From Heterostelium album PN500 (taxonomy: Eukaryota > Evosea > Eumycetozoa > Acytosteliales > Acytosteliaceae), in assembly GCF_000004825.1 (NCBI RefSeq), contig NW_008805078.1:400069-464068 (forward strand): DNA of 64,000 nucleotides. The letters are read 5' to 3'. This document shows, one piece after another, positions 22,140-32,592 of the stretch. The notes below the pieces were generated by a model that saw only the letters and a program-made list of their open reading frames with translations, ran no database searches and was not told the DNA's origin. The number at the start of each line of letters is the position of its first letter. Within the stretch, counting starts at the first letter, position 1. Both the position numbers and the translations under genes were made by a program.

Positions 22140-23138
22140 ATGATGTATCAATTAACTAAAGATCAAATCGATCTATTTACAAATAATGGATATGTTATTA
22201 TAAATGAATTCTTTGAAGCAAGATTATTAGATAATATATTTGTTGATGTTAAAACAAAGCTTGATCAACTGATCGCTTTGTTGTTGGAGAATAAAAAGGT
22301 GGTCGATGTAAATGGCGAAATCGCTAAGGATACAGATCTAGATAGAAAGATCATCTCTCTAGATTCACAGTTTAAAGGTACCTCTATTATGTTGCATACG
22401 ATGTTTGCTGGACATCTATGTCGTTCGTTCGGCTCACTCTTTAGCAATGAGCGACTGCTCGATGTAATACAGCAACTGCTCGGCACCGCTGAAATAAGTG
22501 GACATCCCGAGTGGAATCTACGTGTAAAGACACCGAATAACACTAGCTTTGAAGTACCTTGGCATCAAGACGCTGCCTATCTCGTAGAGGGTGCAGAGTC
22601 ACTCGATCAAATCACCTGTTGGATTCCATTGATCGATATAACAGAGTCGAACGGTGCATTACAATTGCTTGCCACTCAAAGCGATAGTAGTAACAATATA
22701 ATACCTCATCGCTTACAGAGATTGAAAGGTGGCGATTTGAAAGATTCATGGTATTTAGAGATACTTAGAGATCAGTTACCACCAGACTATCAGAATATCG
22801 TTGTTGACACCATAGGTTTAAAGAGAGGATCGATCGTACTATTTAAAAATACAACCTGTCACCAGAGTTTGCCAAACACCACACAGAGAATCAGATGGAC
22901 GGTCGACCTTCGTTTCCAAAAGACAAAAGATCCAAGTGGATTCTACCCACTCGATCAATCTGACAATGAATCAAAAATGGCATTGAGATCAGCTGAACAA
23001 CGGTCAATACCAATAGACTACAGTAAATGGGATGGTGAAGTAGATATTCTAATGAAAAAAGATAATGATAACAACAATCAAGATAAGTTAAACTATCAAA
23101 TAGAAGGACCATGGTTTGATAGATGGTCATCTAAATAA
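22140..23138 (+). CDS. Phytanoyl-CoA dioxygenase (PhyH) family Fe(II)/2-oxoglutarate oxygenase
   Basis: A 332-residue single-exon protein. The PhyH core starts at DLFTNNGYVIINEFF. The iron ligands are visible as H142 and D144 in WHQD and the distal histidine H241 in TCHQSLPN. An arginine (R252 or R258) in RIRWTVDLRF is placed to bind 2-oxoglutarate. No peroxisomal PTS1 is seen at the C-terminus (ends DRWSSK). Proteins of this type hydroxylate small molecules or acyl-CoAs; the substrate cannot be read from sequence. It follows the PanB-PanE gene on the same strand and converges with the ankyrin-like gene with only 62 bases between stops. Confidence 0.9.
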   Translation: MMYQLTKDQIDLFTNNGYVIINEFFEARLLDNIFVDVKTKLDQLIALLLENKKVVDVNGEIAKDTDLDRKIISLDSQFKGTSIMLHTMFAGHLCRSFGSLFSNERLLDVIQQLLGTAEISGHPEWNLRVKTPNNTSFEVPWHQDAAYLVEGAESLDQITCWIPLIDITESNGALQLLATQSDSSNNIIPHRLQRLKGGDLKDSWYLEILRDQLPPDYQNIVVDTIGLKRGSIVLFKNTTCHQSLPNTTQRIRWTVDLRFQKTKDPSGFYPLDQSDNESKMALRSAEQRSIPIDYSKWDGEVDILMKKDNDNNNQDKLNYQIEGPWFDRWSSK

Positions 23139-23200
23139 AACAACAAAAATAAAAGGTAAATAAATATTAATAAAATTAATTAATTTCTTTTTACTTCTTT

Positions 23201-25282
23201 CTATATTATTATAGCACCATTACAAATGGCATATAATATTATAAAATGATGTTTATTTCTATCTATTGTTTTAGTTTCAATTAATTTTGAAAACAATCGC
23301 TGTAGAACATATGATTTCTTTTCGATACTCAATTGGTCAAAGAGCAATTGGTATATTTCTACTTGATCTTCAAATATTGATTCGACAATATATTGATCAT
23401 CATACTTGAATTCGTCTAAATAACTTTCCGCAATATGTTTATGCCCAAAACGAATAATATTCATCTTATCCTCAGATGAAAGTGATTTCTGGTAATTATT
23501 TGAAATTAGATATTGAATTAATTCTAATCTTCCGTGTTCTATTGCTTTCTTCATTGTTAATTCCAAAGTATGAGGTGTCATCTGTTCTGCCACTAGCTGA
23601 AATTGATCAATGTATCCAAGTTTACCTATGAATTGACATGGAATTGTCAATTCTTGATAGCTAATCCACAATTGAGAAGAAACCAAATACTTTGATAGCT
23701 CTTCATGCTGACCTGCGAGTGATTCCTTAAACATTTGACTTAGTAGGGTAGGTGTGAATATCTCTGGAAGTTCCACCATAAGAAGTGAAACAATGTTTGT
23801 TAATCCATTTCTGCTGGCTGTCAGAGCAATTGCTGGAAGGTTAAGAGGCTCCAATATTCTTGGTACAAGTACATTCATCGATACCAAGTAGGGTAATAAT
23901 GATTTATCCAAAATGACAAGAGATGATTGCGGTAATTCTATGAATGGATCTTTCTCCAAGAGGTAACTAATAAGATACATAGATCTTTCGTTGATTCTAA
24001 AAGAATGACTTGTTGAAACTATTTTCAGAATCTCCGATTGATATAGTTCAATTAGAGTTTGAATAATTGTAGTATTGCTATTTAATATTGCTGATTCAAT
24101 TGCTTCCCTAGGTGAGATATTGTCAAAATCGACAAGTTGAAGTGCTGCATTCAAATGTTTGAGAGTTCCATATCTACAAACAAGATTGAAGGTGTAAGAT
24201 TGAGATATACAATGTGTAATATATGAAACATACAGCGAACTGTAAGGATCTGATTGTAGGATTAAACCTAGATGTTTCAATAAAGATTCCTCTAAACCAT
24301 CAAATAAATTTGACACTCTTAGAAGATAGATGATTGATTCGATCAAGAGAAAATTACTTTCCAATGAATTTATCTTTGATAGGTAATAGGGGAATTCCGA
24401 TGGTTGAATATCCAAAGATTTACATGCTGCTTTCAATTTAGTTATAACCTTTTTTGCCAAATCTTCGAAATCTAAATGGATAGAATAGAAATTGACCATG
24501 ACATATTGAATTACATGAATTAAGTTGTAGTCTACCTTTTCAATATTGAATAGATGATAACCAATTGAGCTGAATTCTGTGAAATGATATTTATCTACTT
24601 CTAAAATTGGCATGAATCTCTGTATTACTTCTAGATCTACTGTCAATACTACACTTTCCATAGGCAAACCCTTAGTCTCTTCAAAAAGTTTCGATAAAAA
24701 CCAACTTGGTGCTCTATCCAAAACTGTTCTTATACTATTTGGGTGTTTCTTGATATTTTCCAAATTAAATAAATCTATTGCCTTTTGTCTGAATCCAAAA
24801 GAGTCTGTTGTTCCATTAAATAAATTTATTAAATAGAAATAAATTTCATATTTTGATCTCTGCCACACGGTATTTAATAATTTTACAATATTTGTATAGT
24901 TGTTTTGAAATAGTGAACAAGGATACGATTGATTGAATAATATTGTGAATATATCCAAAGATCCATTCTCAATTGCTGAATAAATTAATTGAGAATCCAA
25001 AAACAGATGTCTTTTTTTAATATAAAAATAATTGAAAACATCAATATTTGGAACATCTTTAACAAATTGGTGAAGACTTGAATTACAAATACTGAAATGT
25101 TTTTTTATTTTTAATTTGTCAAATATTAATCCAAAATGTTTATTTTCAACCAGGTCTTCTAAAGAATTCCAATGGGAATATTGTCTTCTCCAACTACCAG
25201 CTTTATTTAAATCCACAACTTTTGACAATATGAATTTAAATAAATTTTCATTGGTCAACACTTTAATAATTGGATTTGTCAT
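23201..25282 (-). CDS. Ankyrin-like solenoid protein of a dictyostelid family
   Basis: A 693-residue single-exon protein with a weak helical repeat pattern, for example IYSAIENGSLDIFTILF, AIEHGRLELIQYLISNN and ALTASRNGLTNIVSLLM. These resemble degenerate ankyrin repeats. The N-terminus (LFKFILSKVVDL, then a SWRRQYSHW segment) recalls the F-box-like head of a large expanded family of ankyrin-repeat proteins in dictyostelids. Such proteins are thought to act as interaction or ubiquitin-ligase adaptor scaffolds; that role is inference. No signal peptide or membrane helix. The 3' end converges with the PhyH gene. Confidence 0.8.
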   Translation of the reverse strand: MTNPIIKVLTNENLFKFILSKVVDLNKAGSWRRQYSHWNSLEDLVENKHFGLIFDKLKIKKHFSICNSSLHQFVKDVPNIDVFNYFYIKKRHLFLDSQLIYSAIENGSLDIFTILFNQSYPCSLFQNNYTNIVKLLNTVWQRSKYEIYFYLINLFNGTTDSFGFRQKAIDLFNLENIKKHPNSIRTVLDRAPSWFLSKLFEETKGLPMESVVLTVDLEVIQRFMPILEVDKYHFTEFSSIGYHLFNIEKVDYNLIHVIQYVMVNFYSIHLDFEDLAKKVITKLKAACKSLDIQPSEFPYYLSKINSLESNFLLIESIIYLLRVSNLFDGLEESLLKHLGLILQSDPYSSLYVSYITHCISQSYTFNLVCRYGTLKHLNAALQLVDFDNISPREAIESAILNSNTTIIQTLIELYQSEILKIVSTSHSFRINERSMYLISYLLEKDPFIELPQSSLVILDKSLLPYLVSMNVLVPRILEPLNLPAIALTASRNGLTNIVSLLMVELPEIFTPTLLSQMFKESLAGQHEELSKYLVSSQLWISYQELTIPCQFIGKLGYIDQFQLVAEQMTPHTLELTMKKAIEHGRLELIQYLISNNYQKSLSSEDKMNIIRFGHKHIAESYLDEFKYDDQYIVESIFEDQVEIYQLLFDQLSIEKKSYVLQRLFSKLIETKTIDRNKHHFIILYAICNGAIII

Positions 25283-26284
25283 ATTAAAATTTAAAATAAA
25301 TAAATAAAATACATATATATAAATAAATAAATAAAAAAAGTTTTGATAGGTTTTAAAATTTTTAGATCAAAGTAAACAAAAATAATCTAACAATACATTC
25401 TTTAGTTTAGGTGCCTCATTTTTAACCTGTTCGATTGGGGATGAAATCTAACTGATTTTTTTTTTCGAAAGGTGGATTGGGGATAAACAATCCTCAAATT
25501 ATTTTTGTTTTCAAAGAGTTTGTCAAATTTTTGTGTAAATTGTAAAATGAGGGCTGAGCAAATATTATTAGTTTTTTCATCCCTGTATTAGAATTCTCAA
25601 AACCTCAGAATATATATTCATAGATATTATTTTTTATAGATCTTCTCCAATCAAAATACAAATTAAATGAAGAAACCTCCTTCATTCAAATTTCTTGCTA
25701 TAAAAATCACTGACAATACTATTAACTGTCAGACAATAAGTAAAAAAGCAATCAATAATGACTAGACTTGTTGTTGCAACTACTTTATTTACAGATACCA
25801 AATACGATAATTAATTGTAATTAAAAAACATAATAATTGATTTTACAAGTGAATTAATTGTGTGTTTGTGTGTGTGAATGTAATAATGTGTGAATTAATT
25901 GTGTGTGTGTGTTTAAGTGGTGTGGGTGTTTTTGTTTAATTTAATTTATCAAAATTATATAGATAAGTTTAACTTTGCTTTGCCTGTCACTAAAGTGAAA
26001 CTAATAACATAACAATAAAAAAAATTAAATTATAATAATAAATAAATAAAAAACTAACAATATATATTTTTTGTTTGTTTTTCTTTTTTTTTCTTTGTTT
26101 TATTAATAAGAATAAATATTTGCTGTTTGTTGTATCATATTTTTATAATTATCATTAATTATTATTATTATTATTAAATAATAGTAATAGTAATTTAAAC
26201 ATTAGTTTATCAAATAATTTGGTTGTGAAAAAAAAAATTTATAATCATAATCTAATAGAAGATAGAAGATAGAGAGAGAGAAAG
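25283..26284. other. Divergent promoter region
   Basis: Between the minus-strand ankyrin-like gene and the plus-strand coiled-coil gene. Contains (TG)n-like runs at 25859-25912 and a G-box-like GTGGTGTGGGTGTT at 25917-25930. No coding signal. Confidence 0.5.
25917..25930 (+). promoter_or_regulatory. G-box-like element
   Basis: GTGGTGTGGGTGTT, about 355 bases upstream of the coiled-coil gene and 635 upstream of the ankyrin-like gene. It resembles the GT-rich GBF sites of Dictyostelium developmental genes. Confidence 0.3.
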
Positions 26285-27325
26285 ATGACAACAACTGCAT
26301 CTACATTGAATGTTCCAACCAGTAGCACTACCTCTACTGGAGGAAGTAGTAGCGGTGAGAAAAGAGATCCTTTACAATCACCGGTCTTTAAGTTAAGAGG
26401 TCTGGAAATGACTGTCTACGGACTGGAGAAGGAGAATCTCGAACTTCGACAAACAATAGAGACACACGAGAAGGAGATTACACAGCTTAGAAACGTAATC
26501 CATGAGTATGAGTTGGAAAATGAGAGACACGAGCGACGTCATGCCCAACTCGAGGAAGAGATCATTGAGTTACGACAACAACTTAAACAGATTGCTGGAC
26601 ATAATAATAATAATAGCAGCAGTAGCAGCAGTAGCACCATCATCAACAACGGCAACAACAACAACAACGGCAACAATAATAACCTCTCACTAACACCAAA
26701 TTCTTTGAATGGCGTCGATATGTCATCGCTTAGACTGAACAACTCTTCTGGTGGAATGCCAGAATCCAATAAATTCTACGATGACTCTGCTCTCTATTTG
26801 TACACCGGTCGCCACTCTCCAGCGCTCTCACACGCATCCTCTTTCAACAGCACAACGACTAGTAGCAATAACAACAACAATAATAATAGTAGCAGCAGCA
26901 GCAATAACAACAGCAATAATAACAATATTAATGGTACGACTACCACCAGCATCACTACCAGCAGTATGATAATGAGTAGTAGCAATGGTAACAGTAGTAA
27001 TTGTAACATAAATAATAGTTCCGATATGATAAGCAACAACAATAGCAACAACAATAGTAATAATAATAATAACATTAATAGTAATAGCAACAACAGCGGC
27101 GGCGATTCTATGCAATCCAGTTCGACTCCGACGATCACTACTTCACTACCACCGATCTCCAATCAAAACAGATCGCCATTTCAAAAGAGTAAAGCACCAA
27201 GTTCACCTACCATTGTATCGTGTGTCACCGACGGTGTTAACACCGGTGTAAACATATCGATGACACCTTCACCAGTGATGCCACAGCCAAGAAAGAAATC
27301 CATTATAAGTTTATTTTCACTCTAA
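26285..27325 (+). CDS. Coiled-coil protein with long Asn/Ser-rich region
   Basis: A 346-residue single-exon protein. Residues about 35-105 form a strong coiled coil (FKLRGLEMTVYGLEKENLEL, then ELENERHERRHAQLEEEI). The remainder is Asn/Ser/Thr low complexity with two conserved-looking islands: LYLYTGRHSPALSHASSF and the C-terminal QPRKKSIISLFSL. The short basic-hydrophobic C-terminal motif could be a docking motif. I do not recognise the family. Codon use in the coiled coil is typical of genes here, which supports expression. Confidence 0.8.
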   Translation: MTTTASTLNVPTSSTTSTGGSSSGEKRDPLQSPVFKLRGLEMTVYGLEKENLELRQTIETHEKEITQLRNVIHEYELENERHERRHAQLEEEIIELRQQLKQIAGHNNNNSSSSSSSTIINNGNNNNNGNNNNLSLTPNSLNGVDMSSLRLNNSSGGMPESNKFYDDSALYLYTGRHSPALSHASSFNSTTTSSNNNNNNNSSSSSNNNSNNNNINGTTTTSITTSSMIMSSSNGNSSNCNINNSSDMISNNNSNNNSNNNNNINSNSNNSGGDSMQSSSTPTITTSLPPISNQNRSPFQKSKAPSSPTIVSCVTDGVNTGVNISMTPSPVMPQPRKKSIISLFSL

Positions 27326-28201
27326 CTAAACACAAACACAAAATCAGACATTGTACATTTTTTAATTGCTATTAACAAACAACACTTTTACTTAAAATTT
27401 AACATTAAAATAAAAATGAAAATAAAATACCAAACACATAGATATTTTAAATAAAATCAAAACACACAAAAACCAAAAGCAAACATATGTTTGCTACAAA
27501 ATGTTACACCATACTTTATTGGGCTAAGTTGCAACACCCTTTGGAACCAAAAAAAAAACCAAAAAAATTGAAATAAAAATCTAAATTTTTTTTTTTTTTT
27601 AAATATAACTTGGTTGGATTGATTTGCAAATAACATAAACCAAACCAAACAATACAATCCTCACTGAACACCCCCATTGTGTTTTAAGTTGTTTCTCAAA
27701 GTTATAAAAACAAATTTAGTTTGCTATTATTAATTATTAATTCAGTTAGAACAATTAAAAAATAAAGATATCAACATATACCCACACAACACACATTACA
27801 ATATTTTACAACAAAACCAGTCGGAACATAACAAATTATTAGTACATATATTATTATTATTATTATTATTATTATTCATTGTATATTTTTTGAGAACAGT
27901 TGTTCTTAGTTTTAGATCTATTCTCTTCTAGAAGAAGTATAACAGAACATTTTTATAATCATCACACACGTTTTTATTTTGTTTTTTTACATTTTTTTTA
28001 AAAACATAAAAAAAATTCTATTTATATTTATTTCTATAGTAAGAAAGTTAAAGTAATATTACAATCAAAATTGTAGTTTGTTAGTTATTTATATAGTATA
28101 TTTGGTCAATAATAGTTATTTATATTAAAGTTAAAAAAGAAATTAATAGACAGAGGCGAGAGAAAGAGAAATAATACATTGTTTTTAGTAATAATAGAAA
28201 G
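27326..28201. other. Intergenic region upstream of the RhoGEF gene
   Basis: AT-rich, with an (ATT)n tract near 27850-27876 and a purine-rich AGAGGCGAGAGAAAGAGA stretch about 45 bases before the RhoGEF start. Confidence 0.45.
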
Positions 28202-31200
28202 ATGGTAGATCAAGATCTATTGGGATCTCTTGCTAGAGCATGGATAACAAGAAAACGTTATGCAAAACTATGTAAGTTTAAAGGTTTAAAGAAATTACAA
28301 TGGTAATTTAAATATTAATTTCTCAATCAAAAATGAAATAAAGTAATTCAAAATGAAAACAGAGATAAAGTAGCAAAGGAAATTTTAGATACAGAGATCA
28401 TTTATGTGAGAAATTTGGAAGTCATTGTACAGGTAAGTCAAGCTAGTCATCTCATTCTCACAATCAACATTCAAATCGAATCACACAGATTGTTTTTGTT
28501 TTTATGATTTTGTTGTTGTTGGATTCTTTTTATATCTTGTTGTTTTGTGAAAAAAAAAAAAAACAGAAAACCAAATATTTATAACCCCACAACACATTAA
28601 ATACATCATCAATCAAATTGGGATGTCTTATGGGTTGCGACCTCATTAATCAATAATTTTACCACTTAAATCTGAATTTGATCTTAAAGAAAAAAAAAAT
28701 ATCTAATTAACTTAATTATTATTATGATTATTATTATTATAGTATTATTTAAAACCATTGCGTGCTATCCAACCACCATTGGTTTCAGTAAAGACATTAC
28801 AACAGGTGTTTGGACATATTGAAGATTTGCTGACTGTGAATAGAGAGTTGTTGAATTCGATTCAGGATCGTATGACAACATGGTACTCCAACAAGAAGAT
28901 GGGTGATATCTTCTTGAAGTTGGCACCCTACTTGAAGATGTACACAGAGTATTGCTCCAACTATGACAGAGCCATTTCGAAACTCAAAGAAAAGTCGACA
29001 GAGTCAAAGGATTTCGGATTGTTTCTCAAGAAGATCAGTGTGGAATCGGCGTTTGGATTGGATCTGACATCGCTCTTGATCATGCCAGTGCAGCGTATCC
29101 CTCGTTACAAGCTGCTACTTCAAAGTCTTATACATCTGACTCCAAAGGAGTTCAGCGACTACAAAGTCATCGAGGAGGCACTTGCCAAAGTCTCAGAGGT
29201 GGCCGATCACATCAACGAGAGTATACGTGAGAAACAAAACTCAGAGAAGATTCTGAGTATTCAAAGAAGATTCACTGGTTATGTACCTGTAAGTTAAGAA
29301 TACAAATTTGTATCTTCAATCGATATTAACATTTTTCAATTTCACCACATAGCCATTACTAGCACCACTTAGAACATTTATTAGAGAAGGATATTTAACA
29401 AAAGTTTGTAGAAAAGAACCAAAGAAACGTTGGTTCATTTTGTTTAGTGATGCTTTAGTGTATGGAACCAAAACAGAGACAACTGTTGCCAATCCAATTT
29501 ATAAATTTCATAGATTATTGCCATTGGCAAATTCTAAACTTGTTAATTTAGATGATAAAGATTCAAGTAAATATTATTTTACATTTACATCCACTCAATT
29601 TTAACTAACTTTTTTTTTTTTTTTTTATTTTCTTTAAATTAAAATTAGAATATAAAAATTCATTCCAAATCATTCATACAACTAAATCATTTACAGTGTT
29701 CGCCGACAATGAACAGGAAAAGGCATCTTGGATACAATCTATTGAAAGTCAACTCAAGTTTTTATCACAGAATGAAGGTTCCGTTGCGAGAATGAACAGA
29801 CAATACAGTAGTATGTTATATTTATAAGCACAACTCTCTATTCATATTTAATATTTCTAACCATATCATAATAATACATTACAACCACCAAACTATTTAG
29901 ATATTAAAATTTTAAAAACAGAAGAAGAAAAAGATAAAGCTTCAACAGCACCTGTTTGGATTCCAGATAGTGAGGCACTACAATGTATGGAATGTAGTAT
30001 TAAGTTCACTACTATAAGAAGAAGAGTAGGTTTATCAATAATCATTTCAAATTTATTTATTTTACTAATTGTGATTGTTGGCAATTCACCTATTTTTATT
30101 ATAGCATCATTGTAGAAGATGTGGAAATGTAGTTTGTGGAAAGTGTTCCGATCAATCATTTAAACTCGATAATCATAGTAAGCCGGTAAGAGTTTGTAAA
30201 TCATGTTTCTCTTATTTGACTGTAGCCAATTCAAGAAAAGAAGAATCACCTATGAATGGCTCCAATCAAGATTCACTGGAGAGTTTGTCTGTTGAATCAG
30301 TGCTATCCACTATGAACTCGAATGTATCAACATCCGCTGCCGCTGCTGCCGCCGACCACACAGATACCTACAGCGATAACAGCGACAATGAAGATCGTCT
30401 CATCAGTGACTCACTCTCTGAGATTCCAAATATCACTTTGCCAGCATTACCAGGCCAGGATGCCGACTCAACACGTTCACTCTCACCATACTCTGGTTCA
30501 CTTTCATTTTCACATCTTCCACCTATCCCCGCAACATCAACAACAACAACCACAAATCATTCTTCAAGTTTGAGTCAACTCCCACCGATTCCCATTGCTT
30601 CACCAAATAGCAGTTCCAACACATTACCACCACTTCCCTCGAATACTTTACACCCAACATCACCCAAACCAGCACTCACTCAGCAAAACTCATTGCTATC
30701 TTTTTGTAATTTTGTTCTCCATGCCAATCCCAACGTTGAGGTGGCTGGAACAAAGAAACCAGCTACACCATCATCACCAGAACTTACACCATCGATATCG
30801 AAATCGACATCCACTGAAGAATTCACACTGCCAAATATCAAATCCATACCACTTCCAGCCACATCCGAACCAGAAATACAACTTCCCACCATTATCAATC
30901 ACAATCCACAGCCAATCAGCGGATCATCGTCGCTCTCCCAACAAAACATAAATGCTGCACCAAAGAAGCCAGAATCAAAAAGATTCACCTATGCTTTTCC
31001 TACTAATCCTGTGCCAACTGACAATACACCACCCAACAGACTACAAAACGGATCCAACATTACCGTTGGTCTCAAACAAAACCCATCCACAACTCCTCCA
31101 CTTTCATCAACTCCACCCATTTCTCCAAACTTAACTCCATCTTCCCCACCAAATACATCCACCAATCATAAACCAGCAGTTCCATCTAAATCATTACCAC

Positions 31201-31472
31201 CCACACCACCAAAGAAAACGCTACCACCAATTCCACCAACACCAGCGGCATCAGCATCACCTGCAACCTCTGCAGCTCCCGAGAAATCGACCACAACTCC
31301 TTCACTTATCCAAGGTGTTTATTTTGTACCAAGCGCATCTACACCCGCTGCTAGTGCTGGCAACGGAACTCCACCAGCTCCGCCACCAAAAAGAGTTTCT
31401 CACAAACCACCAGCTACCCAAACATCTGCGCCTCCCTTGCCACCAAAGAGAGGAGCAGCTCAAGTCAATTAA
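28202..31472 (+). CDS. RhoGEF with DH-PH-FYVE architecture (FGD-like)
   Basis: Seven exons (28202-28271, 28365-28432, 28743-29288, 29353-29566, 29649-29810, 29901-30025, 30105-31472) join in frame to about 850 residues. Domain order: a short basic IQ-like helix (ARAWITRKRYAKL), a DH domain (KEILDTEIIYVRNLEVIVQ to the signature LLIMPVQRIPRYKLLLQSL), a PH domain (FIREGYLTKVCRKEPKKRWFILF) and a FYVE zinc finger with CMEC, RRRHHCRRCG and VCKSC. The last 380 residues are Pro/Ser/Thr-rich with several PxxPxK/R motifs (TLPPIPPTP, APPLPPKRG) that could bind SH3 domains. It should activate Rho/Rac/Cdc42 GTPases, with the FYVE finger binding PI3P on endosomes. The 3' end converges with the MADS-box gene (about 175 bases between stops). 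Confidence 0.94.
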
Positions 31473-31646
31473 AAAAAAAAAAAAAAAAAAGTCATATCAT
31501 TATTTAATATTAACTTCTTCAAAGCAACAATTGTAATAAAATTGTTAATTGGAATCTATTTATAACCAATCAAATCAAAACAAAACAAATCAAAATCAAC
31601 AAAATATTAAAGGTTTTATATTATCATGATTTGGAATTGTTTATTT

Positions 31647-32592
31647 TTAATATTGGTATTCTTGTTTGATGTATGATGATAATTGGAAATTTGTTTGGTT
31701 CCATACTCCATCTGTTGGGAGAGGTACAGAGCTCATTGGTTGTGAAACCAATGACAAACTATGTGACGATGGTAATAGTGGTGATGGTGATGGTGGAGTA
31801 GAATTACACGATTGTGCATAGTTGTTTAATTGTAGCAATTGAGGGTGAGGTATACAATCATATAGATTTAGTTGAGGTGTTGGAAGAATTGATGGTTGAT
31901 TATAAAACAATTTACTATTGTGTGAATAATCAACATTAATTGGTTGTTGTTGTTGTTGTTGTTGTGGTGGTGGTAGTTGAATTTGTTGAGTTTGACTATC
32001 ATTACAAATTGGTTTAAAAAGATGGTTTGAATCAGTAAAATTACAATTGATATTTAAGGTATCTAATAATGGTGAGTCAGTTGGACGTTTTCCATTAATA
32101 TTAAGAACAGAATCTAAATAGGAAGGATCTGAAAATGGATTGGGACTACTACTAAGTGATTCGTTTGGTGAATACACAAAACTTGTGTATTGGTCAGAAT
32201 TGGGGTTTGGATACAATTTCTTTTGAACTTTCATATATTTGGAATGGTTTGCAAATTTTCTTTGTAACTATAAAAAAAAATTATTAATATTAAATTAATA
32301 GATTAAAAGTATATAGTAAAATTTAACATACGTCATGATCAATATAGGTGGTTGATTTTTCAACTGGAAGAGGTAATTGTCTCATTACCTCATTTGGCAT
32401 GATAGTACTTTTATATTGGTAGAAGGATAACCCGCTCTGTAATGGATTGCCAACCAAGACATAAACTGGAGCATCACAAAGGAGGCTTAGTTCAATTGCT
32501 TTCTTAAACAAACCATCTTTTCTCTTTCTGAAAGTGGTCTGTCTAATTTTATCATCTGTAATTTTTTCAATCTTAATTTTCTTTCTTCCCAT
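31647..32592 (-). CDS. MADS-box transcription factor (SRF/MEF2 type)
   Basis: Two exons (32592-32332 and 32267-31647) encode about 293 residues. The MADS box occupies residues 1-60: MGRKKIKIEKI followed by RQTTFRKRKDGLFKKAIELS and LLCDAPVYVLV. The QTTFRKRKxGLFKKAxELS helix and the MGRKKI start favour the MEF2 group, though the segment after the box is divergent. The remainder is Pro/Gln/Ser-rich and likely transactivating, ending SYIKQEYQY. In Dictyostelium, MADS factors steer aggregation and cell-type choice. A 3-kb gene-free region lies upstream, unusually long for this window. Confidence 0.92.

Noticed and set aside
26794-27162. Minus-strand poly-leucine ORF
   Set aside because: Antisense of the Asn/Ser repeats of the coiled-coil gene.
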